A stretch of 64,000 nucleotides of DNA from Flavobacterium haoranii (GTDB lineage Bacteria; Bacteroidota; Bacteroidia; Flavobacteriales; Flavobacteriaceae), in NCBI GenBank assembly GCA_003246205.1, contig QKBC01000010.1:156320-220319 (forward strand), written 5' to 3'. Both the position numbers and the translations under genes were made by a program. Numbering within the stretch: position 1 is the first letter of the stretch; each line of letters begins with the position of its first letter. Of the stretch, positions 6,912-15,322 are shown piece after piece. The notes below the pieces were generated by a model that ran no database searches, was not told the DNA's origin, and saw only the letters and a program-made list of their open reading frames with translations.

Positions 6912-8798
6912 TTAAATTTCTCTAAGTTTGGTTAGTTTCTCTTTCCAAAGTTTTAAATCTTCTTTGTGACGTTCAATGTTCTTTTGAACTTCTTTCAACA
7001 AAGGATTATCTTTTTTAGCATTGGTAATAAACTGTATGTTATTTTCCAATTGGAAGATTTCGTTTTGTACTTCGTCAATTTTTTTTCTGATGAAGAATTG
7101 TTCTTTTTCAATAGAGTAATTGTCTTCGTTTTCTACCCATTGTTCTAGTTTAGCGTCAAACTTCATCAATTCAGTATCTTTTTTAGACAAGCTTAGTTTT
7201 TCAAATAAAGCATCCAGTATTTTATTGAATTTTCCTTCAATATGACGACGGTTAAAAGGTACTCTTCCGATAGTTTTCCACGATTCTATATGACCTTTAA
7301 TTGCATCTAAGTCAGTTTTGTGGTCACCACTTAACTCAAAGGATTTTAAATCGTCTAAAAATGCTTTTTTCTTTTCAAAAGCTTCAATTTCTTCTTTGTT
7401 TTCTTCATTTCGTACTTTGTGTAAGCGATCGAAATAATGGTTACAAGCCTCTTTGAATTCAGCCCAGATTTTATCGGAATATTTTCTCGGTACATGACCG
7501 ATTTTTTTCCAGTCATCCTGAATTTTTTTCATAATTGGCGTAACTGTATTGAAATCCTCACTATCTTTTAAGGACTTGGCTTGTTCTACTAAGGCCAATT
7601 TTTTGTTCAGGTTATTTTGTTGTTCGTTTTTAATTTCTTTATAAAACGCATTTTTTTGCGCATTAAATTCTCGAACAGCTGTTTTGAATTCGTCCCAAGT
7701 TTGTTCTGTAACTTCAGCAGGCACTCTTCCGGCTTTAAAGAATTTTTCTCTCAGCTCTTCCATTTTTTTAATTTGGGTTTGCCAAGCATTATGCGTATTG
7801 ATACTTTCTTTTCCTAAAGCAATGATCTGTTCGATAAGACCTTTTTTCTTAGTTAAATTTTCAACTTCATGCTCCTTAATCGTTCCCAAATAAGCTTCAC
7901 GTTTGTCGTGCATTTCTTTGGTTACATCACTGAACTCGTTCCAAATAGCTTCACGATGTTCGCGATCTACAGGACCGATTTCTTCTTTCCAAACGCGGTG
8001 CAATAATTGTAATTCTCTAAAAGCTTTTAAAACGTCTTCTTCTTGCAGTAATTCTTTAGCTTTAACAATGATCTCTTGTTTTTGCTCTAAGTTGTGTTTA
8101 AAGTCTAAATCGCGGGCTTCTTTGTCAAGATGAATCATGTCATAAAAACGCTCGATATGGAAATGATAATTGTTCCAAACAATATTATATTTATCACGAG
8201 GAATAGCGCCGGCTATTTTCCATTGTTCGCGAATATCGTTCAAGCGTTTGAACATATCTGAGATAGAAAGCGATTCGTCAGTATTGTCAACTAAATTCTT
8301 TAGTTCTTCAATTAATTCATTGCGTTTTGTCAGATTATTTTTTAAATTTTTCTGAAGTTGGTTGTAATGCTGATTACGTTTGTTTTTGTAATCTTCATAT
8401 ACTTCATCAAATTTGTTTTTTATCGGTAAATGGTATTCAAATTCAGCATTTTCATCTGTATTGGAAGCATTAAACTCATCGCGTTTTTCATCTAGCAAAT
8501 GATGGTAATGGTTCATAAAGGCTTTGCGAATTTCTTCGACATGATCTTTAATGGCCATTACGGTGTGATTTTTCACTAGTTTACTTAACTCATCGGTAAG
8601 TTCTTCCATAGACATGGAATCATAATCTAACATAGGAATACTATGTCGATCTTTAATGGAGTCGTCTTCGTTTTCTTCTGCATTAGAGCTATCAATTTCG
8701 TCCTGAACAGATTGGCTCTTTACAACAACATTTTCTTGCGACTCTAATTGTGGTTGTCCATCTGCTTCCTGCAGGTTATCATGCTTATCTTCTAACAT
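6912..8798 (-). CDS. DUF349 repeat protein, predicted coiled coil
   Basis: A highly charged 628-residue protein without signal peptide. After an acidic, disordered-looking first ~60 residues it carries five DUF349 units, each recognisable by a W-(I/K)-x-x-G-x-(V/I)-P core: EQWKIAGAIPRD, VWKEEIGPVDRE, REKFFKAGRVPAEV, DDWKKIGHVPRK and ESWKTIGRVPFN. Each is followed by a W/F-rich helix and long K/E helices that should form coiled coils. DUF349 proteins are universal in Bacteroidetes; I know of no settled biochemical role. The gene is probably monocistronic, ending at the terminator near 6890, with a 182-bp upstream gap. A near match to the promoter consensus (minus-strand TATCTTGG at about 8831-8838) is seen but not exact. 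Confidence 0.85.
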   Translation of the reverse strand: MLEDKHDNLQEADGQPQLESQENVVVKSQSVQDEIDSSNAEENEDDSIKDRHSIPMLDYDSMSMEELTDELSKLVKNHTVMAIKDHVEEIRKAFMNHYHHLLDEKRDEFNASNTDENAEFEYHLPIKNKFDEVYEDYKNKRNQHYNQLQKNLKNNLTKRNELIEELKNLVDNTDESLSISDMFKRLNDIREQWKIAGAIPRDKYNIVWNNYHFHIERFYDMIHLDKEARDLDFKHNLEQKQEIIVKAKELLQEEDVLKAFRELQLLHRVWKEEIGPVDREHREAIWNEFSDVTKEMHDKREAYLGTIKEHEVENLTKKKGLIEQIIALGKESINTHNAWQTQIKKMEELREKFFKAGRVPAEVTEQTWDEFKTAVREFNAQKNAFYKEIKNEQQNNLNKKLALVEQAKSLKDSEDFNTVTPIMKKIQDDWKKIGHVPRKYSDKIWAEFKEACNHYFDRLHKVRNEENKEEIEAFEKKKAFLDDLKSFELSGDHKTDLDAIKGHIESWKTIGRVPFNRRHIEGKFNKILDALFEKLSLSKKDTELMKFDAKLEQWVENEDNYSIEKEQFFIRKKIDEVQNEIFQLENNIQFITNAKKDNPLLKEVQKNIERHKEDLKLWKEKLTKLREI

Positions 8799-8980
8799 TT
8801 TATAAATGCTTAAGGTTACTAATTGTGCACCAAGATAGTAAAGCGGAATGAGAATTCAAAGAAAATCCGATAAATGTATTGTTTTTTTAAGCTAATGAAT
8901 TATACTTTCAGTCAATAGTTTCCTATTTAAAATGTGTGTACTATTCATTAGTAATTATTTGTTACTAGAGAAATTATCTA

Positions 8981-9742
8981 TTATTTATTCCAAATGCTCC
9001 ACGCTTTCTCAGCTTGAAAAACCAACATTTCGTAGCCATTTTGAACTTTAGCGCCTTGTTCTTTTGCCTTTTTCATAAAAGTAGTTTCTTTCGGATTGTA
9101 AACCAAGTCGAAGGCAATGTGTTGTGGCGTGAACAAAGTGTAGTTAAGCGGCGGGCATTCTTCTACATTAGGATGTGTTCCTAATGGTGTAGTGTTGATA
9201 ATAATGGTATATTCTTTGAAAATATCAGTAGTCAGTTCTTCATAGGAAAGCTCATATTCAGAAGGTGTCCGGCTTACATAATCAAATTCTATTTTAAGTT
9301 TACGCAAAGCAAAAGCAATAGCCTTACTGGCTCCGCCGGTTCCTAAAATCAGTGCTTTAGTATGGTGTTCTTCCAATAGAGGTAATAATGCTTTTCTAAA
9401 GCCATAATGATCAGTATTGTATCCTTTTAGTTTTTTCTTTTTAGAAATAGTTATGGTATTTACCGCACCGATTTTTTTAGCGTTTTTAGAAAGAGAATCT
9501 AAGTATGGAATAATCTCTTCTTTGTAAGGGATTGTGACGTTCAGGCCTCGTAATCCTTTGATTTCCTCAATCATTTTTGGAAAATCTTCAATTGTTGGCA
9601 AATCAAAATTTAAATATTCGCAATTGTCAAAATGAAGTAAAGCAAATTTTTCAGTAAAGTATTTTCTGGAAAAAGAGTAGGAAATGTTTCTTCCTATCAA
9701 ACCAAATTTTACCTGTTTTTTGAATTTTTTCTTTTTTCTCAT
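8981..9742 (-). CDS. aroE: Shikimate dehydrogenase
   Basis: A protein of 253 residues catalysing NADPH-dependent reduction of 3-dehydroshikimate to shikimate in the aromatic amino acid / chorismate pathway. Visible landmarks: YSFSRKYF near residue 22 (substrate pocket), NVTIPYK with the catalytic lysine K74, GAVNT with N95, NTD with D111 as second catalytic residue, the GTGGASKA dinucleotide loop, NTTPLGTHP, and a C-terminal NGYEMLVFQAEKAW. The first ten residues are unusually basic (six K/R). It is shorter than E. coli AroE (272) but typical for Bacteroidetes. Only 2 bp separate it from the upstream DUF368 gene, so the two are almost certainly co-transcribed. Confidence 0.94.
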   Translation of the reverse strand: MRKKKKFKKQVKFGLIGRNISYSFSRKYFTEKFALLHFDNCEYLNFDLPTIEDFPKMIEEIKGLRGLNVTIPYKEEIIPYLDSLSKNAKKIGAVNTITISKKKKLKGYNTDHYGFRKALLPLLEEHHTKALILGTGGASKAIAFALRKLKIEFDYVSRTPSEYELSYEELTTDIFKEYTIIINTTPLGTHPNVEECPPLNYTLFTPQHIAFDLVYNPKETTFMKKAKEQGAKVQNGYEMLVFQAEKAWSIWNK

Positions 9743-9744
9743 TT

Positions 9745-10716
9745 TTATTCTTTTTTTCCTAATTGAAGGGCTAATTTTTCAAGTCCAAAAATTAATAAAA
9801 ATCCGGCCAATGCCATAATAATTGCTCCAATAATTTTCGGGTCGCCGTCAAAATATTGAGGAAGGATACTTTTTTCTATGAAGGGAACAGTTTCTCCGTG
9901 GCTGTTAATTCGGGTTTCTAGAACTTCTTTCCAAGGCCATATTTTATTTAAAGACCCGATCATAAAACCAATCAGTAAAGCCAAAGTGGTGTTTTTATGG
10001 TGTGCAAACATCCAGGTTAAAACACGGGAAAATAATTTTAAGCCTAAGATAGCTCCTAATGCAAAAACAAATAGTTTAAGCAGGGCTTGTCCTAAGATTT
10101 CAAAATTCATCTGAGTTATGCCTTCTCGTAATTGGTTTATGGTTCCGATAACAGTAGCATAAGATCCCATTAAGAGTAAAATGAATGCTCCGGAAACACC
10201 AGGTAAAATCATGGCAATAATAGCCAGAAAACCGGATAAAAACAGATATGGAAAACTATCAGGTGAGTGAACAGGTTCTGCTATGGTGATATAATAAGAA
10301 AGCACAGTTCCGATCAATAATGTAACGATTGCTCTGAGTTTCCAATGAGTGATCTCTTTCCAAATAAAAACAATACTTGCTAATACGAGTCCGAAAAAAA
10401 ATGACCAAACTAAAATAGGCTGGACTTCTAACAAATGTGTTATAATCTTGGAAAAAGTGAATATACTGATTCCGATACCTAAAATTAAAGCGGCTAGAAA
10501 ATTACCATTGATGGCAGCCCAAGCAGCTTTGATTCCACTTGTTTTTAAGGTTTTTAAAGCTCCTAGATTAATTTTGTTGATACTGTCAATCAGTTCTTGA
10601 TAAATTCCTGAAATGAAAGCGATAGTTCCGCCGGAAACTCCCGGTACTACATCGGCAGCTCCCATGGCAATCCCTTTTAGTGTAATGAAAAGGTAGTCGG
10701 GGAATAATTTTCTCAT
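9745..10716 (-). CDS. DUF368 membrane protein, PopT-like undecaprenyl-phosphate translocase candidate
   Basis: Polytopic inner-membrane protein of 323 residues with eight or more hydrophobic spans. It has the two diagnostic DUF368 glycine/proline motifs: GAADVVPGVSGGTIAFISG near residue 20 and IAMILPGVSGAFILLLMGSY near the middle. DUF368 proteins (PopT) were reported in 2022, with the DedA-family UptA, to recycle undecaprenyl phosphate across the cytoplasmic membrane for cell-wall and glycan synthesis. Assignment to that role here is by family only. It is tightly coupled to aroE downstream (2-bp gap), and a terminator separates it from the TPR gene upstream. A charged insertion around residues 265-285 lies between spans. 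Confidence 0.85.
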   Translation of the reverse strand: MRKLFPDYLFITLKGIAMGAADVVPGVSGGTIAFISGIYQELIDSINKINLGALKTLKTSGIKAAWAAINGNFLAALILGIGISIFTFSKIITHLLEVQPILVWSFFFGLVLASIVFIWKEITHWKLRAIVTLLIGTVLSYYITIAEPVHSPDSFPYLFLSGFLAIIAMILPGVSGAFILLLMGSYATVIGTINQLREGITQMNFEILGQALLKLFVFALGAILGLKLFSRVLTWMFAHHKNTTLALLIGFMIGSLNKIWPWKEVLETRINSHGETVPFIEKSILPQYFDGDPKIIGAIIMALAGFLLIFGLEKLALQLGKKE

Positions 10717-10721
10717 AGTTC

Positions 10722-10771
10722 ATAAAAAAAGTCATTTTACACTGCTAAAAATAGTTTGGTAAAATGACTTT
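10722..10771 (-). terminator. Intrinsic terminator downstream of the TPR gene
   Basis: On the minus strand a perfect 13-bp stem (10759-10771 with 10728-10740, AAAGTCATTTTAC on one arm) encloses an 18-nt loop and runs into seven T residues. It lies between the TPR gene and the DUF368 gene; the aroE pair must then start from a promoter near or within it. Confidence 0.75.
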
Positions 10772-10787
10772 AGAATTAATATATCAA

Positions 10788-12182
10788 TTAGTTTCTGAAT
10801 TTTTCAATTGTAGTTTGAACAGCTTTTTTGGTCCAAACTCCCGGAAAAATTTCTGCTAAAATAGTATGATTGTTAAAATTCAATCGTAAGGCATTGGTTA
10901 AGTGAAATTTTCCACTTTTATTATCACCGATTAGGTAATACAATCCGGCTAAACGATATTCGATTTCAAATTCGTCAGGAAAAACTTCTATGGATTGCAG
11001 CAAGACTTCAATTGCAGAATCGTATTCGCCCAATTGTTGTAAAGCATTGGCCCATAAAATGAATGTATCCAAATTAATATCGCCGTTCTCAAATGCCTTT
11101 TTATAGCCTAATTCGGCTTCTTCATAAAACTGAAGTGCTTCATTTATAGCTGCATAACGTTTCCAGTAAAAACTATTGTCGCCATCAATTCCTAAAGCTT
11201 TATTGACATAATACAAGGCTTTTTGGAAATTTTTTTCATGTAGATAGAAATCGGTAATAGCTATCCATCCTTTGTCTAATAAAGGATCTTCATGTACGGT
11301 TTTATGATAATATTTTAATGCTTTTTCTTTGTTACCTAACTTTTCGTAACATTTTCCCATGCGTAAAAGGGCAAAAGAAGTAGCATCATCAATTTCTGTT
11401 GTAATGGTATAGCAGTCGATAGCTTCTTGGTAGCGTTTAAGTTTTTCAAGTGCTTTGGCTTTCTCTAAATAAGCCCCTAAAAACGTTTCGTCTATCAAAG
11501 TTGCATAATCAAATGCCCAAACTGCTTTTTCGTAATTTTTTAAAGCATAATATTGGCGGCCTAATTGGTGCCAAGCTACTTCGCTATATGGATTTTTATC
11601 AATGAATTGCTCCAAGTATTCGATAGCTCCTTCATTTTGATCCAGAAAGTCAAAACAATATACCACATTGTATAATGCTGAGTAATCTTGTTCATCTTCT
11701 TCCAGACATTTGATAAAAAATTCTTTGGCTTTTTCCAGTTCATCCATGAAAAGATACTCCATACCAATCATAGAATATACATCTGCATAATCATCGGTAT
11801 ATTTTAACGCAACTTTCAGGGATTCAATAGCTTTTGAATGTTCATCTCTCTTCGAAAAGATATTAGCTTGCTGAATGTAGATTTCTTCATTAGTGGGTTC
11901 AAGAGCATACAATTCACCCAGAAGTTTTTCTGCAAGGTCTAATTTGTCTTCGTAAACTAGCATTTCAACCTGTACTAACTTTAAGCCTGTGGATTTAGGA
12001 TGTTGTTCCAACCCTAGTTTTAAAGCTTTTTTGGCTAAATTTAGCCTTCCGGTATCCATATAATGGAGTACAATGTCTTCGAATTCTTCCGAATCGAAAA
12101 AGAAAACTTTATTGGTTTTCAACATGGACTCAAACTTGGATAGTGAAAGGTTGTTTTCATCTTCATCATGACTCAATCTCAT
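10788..12182 (-). CDS. Tetratricopeptide-repeat protein
   Basis: A soluble protein of 464 residues with no signal peptide, made almost entirely of TPR helices. About ten repeats with the W/Y-LG-Y-A-A/F pattern can be followed, for example SEVAWHQLGRQYYALKNYEKA and ALLRMGKCYEKLGNKEKALKYY. TPR proteins act as scaffolds for protein contacts; a specific partner cannot be read from the sequence. It lies between the class III aminotransferase (upstream) and the DUF368-aroE pair (downstream) on the same strand. It has its own terminator, so it is likely an independent transcript. Similar TPR proteins are widespread in flavobacteria without assigned function. Confidence 0.85.
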   Translation of the reverse strand: MRLSHDEDENNLSLSKFESMLKTNKVFFFDSEEFEDIVLHYMDTGRLNLAKKALKLGLEQHPKSTGLKLVQVEMLVYEDKLDLAEKLLGELYALEPTNEEIYIQQANIFSKRDEHSKAIESLKVALKYTDDYADVYSMIGMEYLFMDELEKAKEFFIKCLEEDEQDYSALYNVVYCFDFLDQNEGAIEYLEQFIDKNPYSEVAWHQLGRQYYALKNYEKAVWAFDYATLIDETFLGAYLEKAKALEKLKRYQEAIDCYTITTEIDDATSFALLRMGKCYEKLGNKEKALKYYHKTVHEDPLLDKGWIAITDFYLHEKNFQKALYYVNKALGIDGDNSFYWKRYAAINEALQFYEEAELGYKKAFENGDINLDTFILWANALQQLGEYDSAIEVLLQSIEVFPDEFEIEYRLAGLYYLIGDNKSGKFHLTNALRLNFNNHTILAEIFPGVWTKKAVQTTIEKFRN

Positions 12183-12252
12183 ACGCTTTGCAATTTATGG
12201 TTTTGTCCTTACTAAAAGTAAGGAATATATTTGGGTCGATTTTTTGAATAGC

Positions 12253-12290
12253 AAATTGTTTTAAACAATTTAATTAACAATTTGGATTGT
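12253..12290. repeat. Two adjacent short inverted repeats
   Basis: AAATTGTTT-T-AAACAATTT (12253-12271) is followed by AACAAT-TTGG-ATTGTT (12275-12290, approximately). Both contain the word AACAAT and its complement. They lie between the stop of the aminotransferase and the start of the TPR gene. They could be weak hairpins ending the upstream message or paired protein-binding sites for the TPR promoter; the T-run of a normal terminator is absent. Confidence 0.4.
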
Positions 12291-12292
12291 TC

Positions 12293-13480
12293 TTAACTTT
12301 CGTTTGCTATTTCATTTAGTATGTCAATAATGATGCCACAACCTTCTTTGATTTCTTCTTTTGATATTGTAAGCGGAGGTGTTATGCGAATTGCCTTACC
12401 TTCGAATAGTAACCAGAACATCATAACGCCTTTTTTAAGCGATTCTAAGATGACACGATTGGTGATTTCAGGACTTTCTGTCATGGCGGCAAGCATTAAA
12501 CCTTTACCGCGAACTTCAGTAATAAGCGGATGAACTAAAAGTTCCCGGAACAATTGTTCTTTTTCTAAAGCTTCTTGCATGAGGTTGGTTTCCGTTATTT
12601 CTTGTAGTGTAGCCAATGAAGCGGCGGCTATTACCGGATGTCCGCCGAAAGTCGTGATATGACCTAATTTAGGATCGTGACTTAATAAATCCATCATGGT
12701 ATCAGAGGCTGTGAAAGCACCAACCGGCATTCCACTGGCCATTCCTTTCCCCATGACTAGAACATCAGGAACTATATCGTAATTCATAAAACCAAATAAT
12801 TTGCCGGTACGGCCAAATCCTGGCTGAATTTCATCTAAGATCAATAAAGCACCTACTTCGTCGCAACGTTGGCGTACTTTTTTCAAAAAGTCATTTTCAG
12901 GTTGAATAAATCCGGCTCCGCCTTGAATGGTTTCTAATAGAACGCCTGCAGTTTTGGTGGTTATTTTTTCTAAATCAGCTTCGTTATTGAAAGTGATAAA
13001 GTCAACGTCGGGAATTAAAGGACGAAAAATTTGTTTGCGCTCTTCATATCCCATAACGCTCATGCTTCCCATCGTATTTCCGTGATAAGCATTGTAGCAG
13101 GAAATCCATTGGCTTCTTCCGGTTACTCTTCGGGCTAGTTTTAAAGCACCTTCAATAGCTTCGGTTCCGGAATTGACCAAATAGGTTTTATTTAACGGTT
13201 CCGGTAGGTGAGTAGCAAGTAATTTACAGAACTCCGTTGCCGGATGTTGTGCAAACTCCCCGTAAACCATTACGTGAGAATATTTGTCTAATTGTGCTTT
13301 AATAGCATCGTTGACTCTTTTGGGTTGATGCCCTAATGTATTAGCGGAAACTCCGGCTACAAAATCGAGATAAGCTTTCCCGTTAGTATCATAAATATAG
13401 CTTCCTTTAGCGTGAGAGATTTCCATAGCCAAAGGATGTTCAGATGTTTGTGCCTGATATTTGAAAAAATCGTTAAGCAT
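12293..13480 (-). CDS. Class III PLP-dependent aminotransferase
   Basis: A 395-residue fold-type I aminotransferase of the acetylornithine/ornithine/GABA group. Visible: the substrate and PLP loop NSGTEAIEGALKLARR, the LILDEIQPGFGRTGKLF block with the PLP-contacting aspartate, and the PLP-binding lysine K245 in VLVMGKGMASGMP. The C-terminal arginine region (GKAIRITPPL) is also present. It is 36 bp downstream of the OstA-like gene on the same strand and likely shares its transcript. There are no arginine or ornithine genes nearby, so the exact substrate is open; databases usually label such flavobacterial proteins only as aspartate aminotransferase family. Confidence 0.88.
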   Translation of the reverse strand: MLNDFFKYQAQTSEHPLAMEISHAKGSYIYDTNGKAYLDFVAGVSANTLGHQPKRVNDAIKAQLDKYSHVMVYGEFAQHPATEFCKLLATHLPEPLNKTYLVNSGTEAIEGALKLARRVTGRSQWISCYNAYHGNTMGSMSVMGYEERKQIFRPLIPDVDFITFNNEADLEKITTKTAGVLLETIQGGAGFIQPENDFLKKVRQRCDEVGALLILDEIQPGFGRTGKLFGFMNYDIVPDVLVMGKGMASGMPVGAFTASDTMMDLLSHDPKLGHITTFGGHPVIAAASLATLQEITETNLMQEALEKEQLFRELLVHPLITEVRGKGLMLAAMTESPEITNRVILESLKKGVMMFWLLFEGKAIRITPPLTISKEEIKEGCGIIIDILNEIANES

Positions 13481-13516
13481 GGTAATTAAGATAATATAAG
13501 TTGAAAAACTACAGAT

Positions 13517-15217
13517 TTAGGGCTGTTTTTCTACAGTCTTTTTATCCTGAGGTTTTGGATTGTTTTTATCGTATTCTAGAGTTTCCGGTAGTATTTCCAT
13601 AGGAACATCTTCTTCTAAGGCTTTTTTCTTACTCTCAATCAAAATTTGCTCGTGGATTGTATTTTCTTCTTCTGGAAAGATGTCTTCTTTAGATTTAATT
13701 CGTTCGTCTCCTCTCCATATAAATCCTCTTAGTTTTCTGGCATTTTCAGGAAATTCGCTTTCCGGATAAAGGTTGCTTTCTACTTTGTTGAATGCTGTTA
13801 CCGTTTCGATTTGGTTGTCACTAATTTGCATGTTGATCTTACTGCATTTTTTCTTATCTATTCCGATGAGTTCGTTATCATCATTATAGATATAATAAAT
13901 AGATTCTGTATTTTTAATGAGATCAACTTCGCTTAGTTTATTGTCTTTGAACTTTCCGAATAGGTTTTGCCCTTTCATTTGGTTATAACCATTTTGGCTT
14001 AAGGTATCTTTTTGAACCAGAAAAGCATTATTCAAGACTTTCAATGAATCTAATTGTTCTGTTTGGTTATTACCGATAAGGTGCATAACATCACCAGTCA
14101 TTTGATTGTCATTATTCCATAGAACAGGGTTTCCGATTAATTGTGTCAGCGCTGTTTTATTATTGGAATGAATAGAATCGCATTTTCCACTCATATCGGT
14201 TTTGTAGAATCGTACGTTGTTAAAAGCCCTGATTGTTCTGTCTTCCGGAGGACCGGTCACTAATATCTTTTTTCCGTGCATGTAAAGTGAGTCGTCTTCT
14301 ACTTTTGTGATAATAACAGCACGTTTGGTCAAGATAATAGAGTCTTTTCGGGTTATGGGATTGCGCCACATTTCGGCATAATGCCCTTTAGCAACCATAT
14401 TATTAATCGTATCCGTGATCTTGACGTTATTGACCGCTCTTGAGAAATTTTGAGACTGGTCATAATATAAATCGTCGCCTTCTATGATTTTGTTGTCGTA
14501 TGTTATTGTAGAATTCTTCAGCAATTTTCCGGTATTGTTCTTGGTGTCATAAAAGCCATTTTCGGTATAAATAACATTTCCTTCATTCGTAATAGTGGAT
14601 GGACCAAAAACATAAGCATGTCCTGAATTTTCGTAAAAATCCAGATGATTGGTCTCAATCTTTGCTTTCGGATTGGTGACAACAACTTTGGTGTTGAATT
14701 GGTATTTTTTTGATTGGACAAAGTATTTTCCTGATTTACTCTTTAAAGTGTTTTCTTTATTTATAATTGTACCATAACTGTTGTAAAAGGCAACCTGATT
14801 TTTTTTATCAAAATAGATGGTATCTGTTGTCAGGGTAGATTCTGGTGAACGAAGAAATACATCTCCGGTTGCAAAAGCTAATTCTTTTTGGCCGTCATAT
14901 TCGGCGTAACGACTGTTTAATGTAATACTGTCTCCTTGATTAATACGGACGTTTCCAAATGCTTTGATGTAGTTTTCCTGATCAAAGTAATAGGCTTTAT
15001 TACAGTTAATTTTTACACCGTTATGGAGAACTTTTACATTTCCGGTAAAAACGGTTGCTCCAGGGATTTCATTTTGATTTCGATCTACGAAATCAGAGTT
15101 CTCTACTATGATCTTTTTGCCTTCCTGCGGATTAGAAATTTGTTTTTTTGTTTCTTGCGCATGAAGAAATTGAACAAAACTTAGAAAGCAAACAATATAT
15201 AAGGCTAATTTTTTCAA
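13517..15217 (-). CDS. OstA/LptA-like periplasmic protein
   Basis: A protein of 566 residues with an N-terminal signal peptide (MKKLALYIVCFLSFVQFLHAQ). The start codon is TTG; no ATG fits, and the Lys-Lys-hydrophobic-HAQ signal supports it. The body consists of repeated short beta strands with D/N-rich turns (VKVLHNGVKINCNKAYYF, GDVFLRSPESTLTTDTIYFD), the beta-jellyroll pattern of OstA/LptA domains that carry lipopolysaccharide across the periplasm. It is longer than LptA (185 residues in E. coli) and lacks the LptD barrel. The C-terminal ~90 residues are charged and probably disordered. Encoded between PurA and an aminotransferase; LPS transport is by family resemblance. Confidence 0.82.
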   Translation of the reverse strand: MKKLALYIVCFLSFVQFLHAQETKKQISNPQEGKKIIVENSDFVDRNQNEIPGATVFTGNVKVLHNGVKINCNKAYYFDQENYIKAFGNVRINQGDSITLNSRYAEYDGQKELAFATGDVFLRSPESTLTTDTIYFDKKNQVAFYNSYGTIINKENTLKSKSGKYFVQSKKYQFNTKVVVTNPKAKIETNHLDFYENSGHAYVFGPSTITNEGNVIYTENGFYDTKNNTGKLLKNSTITYDNKIIEGDDLYYDQSQNFSRAVNNVKITDTINNMVAKGHYAEMWRNPITRKDSIILTKRAVIITKVEDDSLYMHGKKILVTGPPEDRTIRAFNNVRFYKTDMSGKCDSIHSNNKTALTQLIGNPVLWNNDNQMTGDVMHLIGNNQTEQLDSLKVLNNAFLVQKDTLSQNGYNQMKGQNLFGKFKDNKLSEVDLIKNTESIYYIYNDDNELIGIDKKKCSKINMQISDNQIETVTAFNKVESNLYPESEFPENARKLRGFIWRGDERIKSKEDIFPEEENTIHEQILIESKKKALEEDVPMEILPETLEYDKNNPKPQDKKTVEKQP

Positions 15218-15234
15218 ACTTTGGTATTTTGGTT

Positions 15235-15242
15235 CAAAAATA
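15235..15242 (-). promoter_or_regulatory. -7 element upstream of the OstA-like gene
   Basis: The minus strand reads TATTTTTG, matching TAnnTTTG, 18 bp upstream of the TTG start. No TTG -33 element is visible at normal spacing, so this is a moderate call. Confidence 0.35.
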
Positions 15243-15283
15243 AGTAAAAACTCGAAAAGCCTTTGAGTATTAAGATTTTTTTA

Positions 15284-15314
15284 TAAAAAAAGCGTCCTAA
15301 AAAAGTTAGGACGC
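15284..15314 (-). terminator. Intrinsic terminator of purA
   Basis: A 9-bp stem GCGTCCTAA/TTAGGACGC (15292-15300 and 15306-15314) is followed on the minus strand by a run of seven T. It lies 9 bp after the purA stop and separates purA from the OstA-like gene. Confidence 0.85.
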
Positions 15315-15322
15315 CTTATGTG

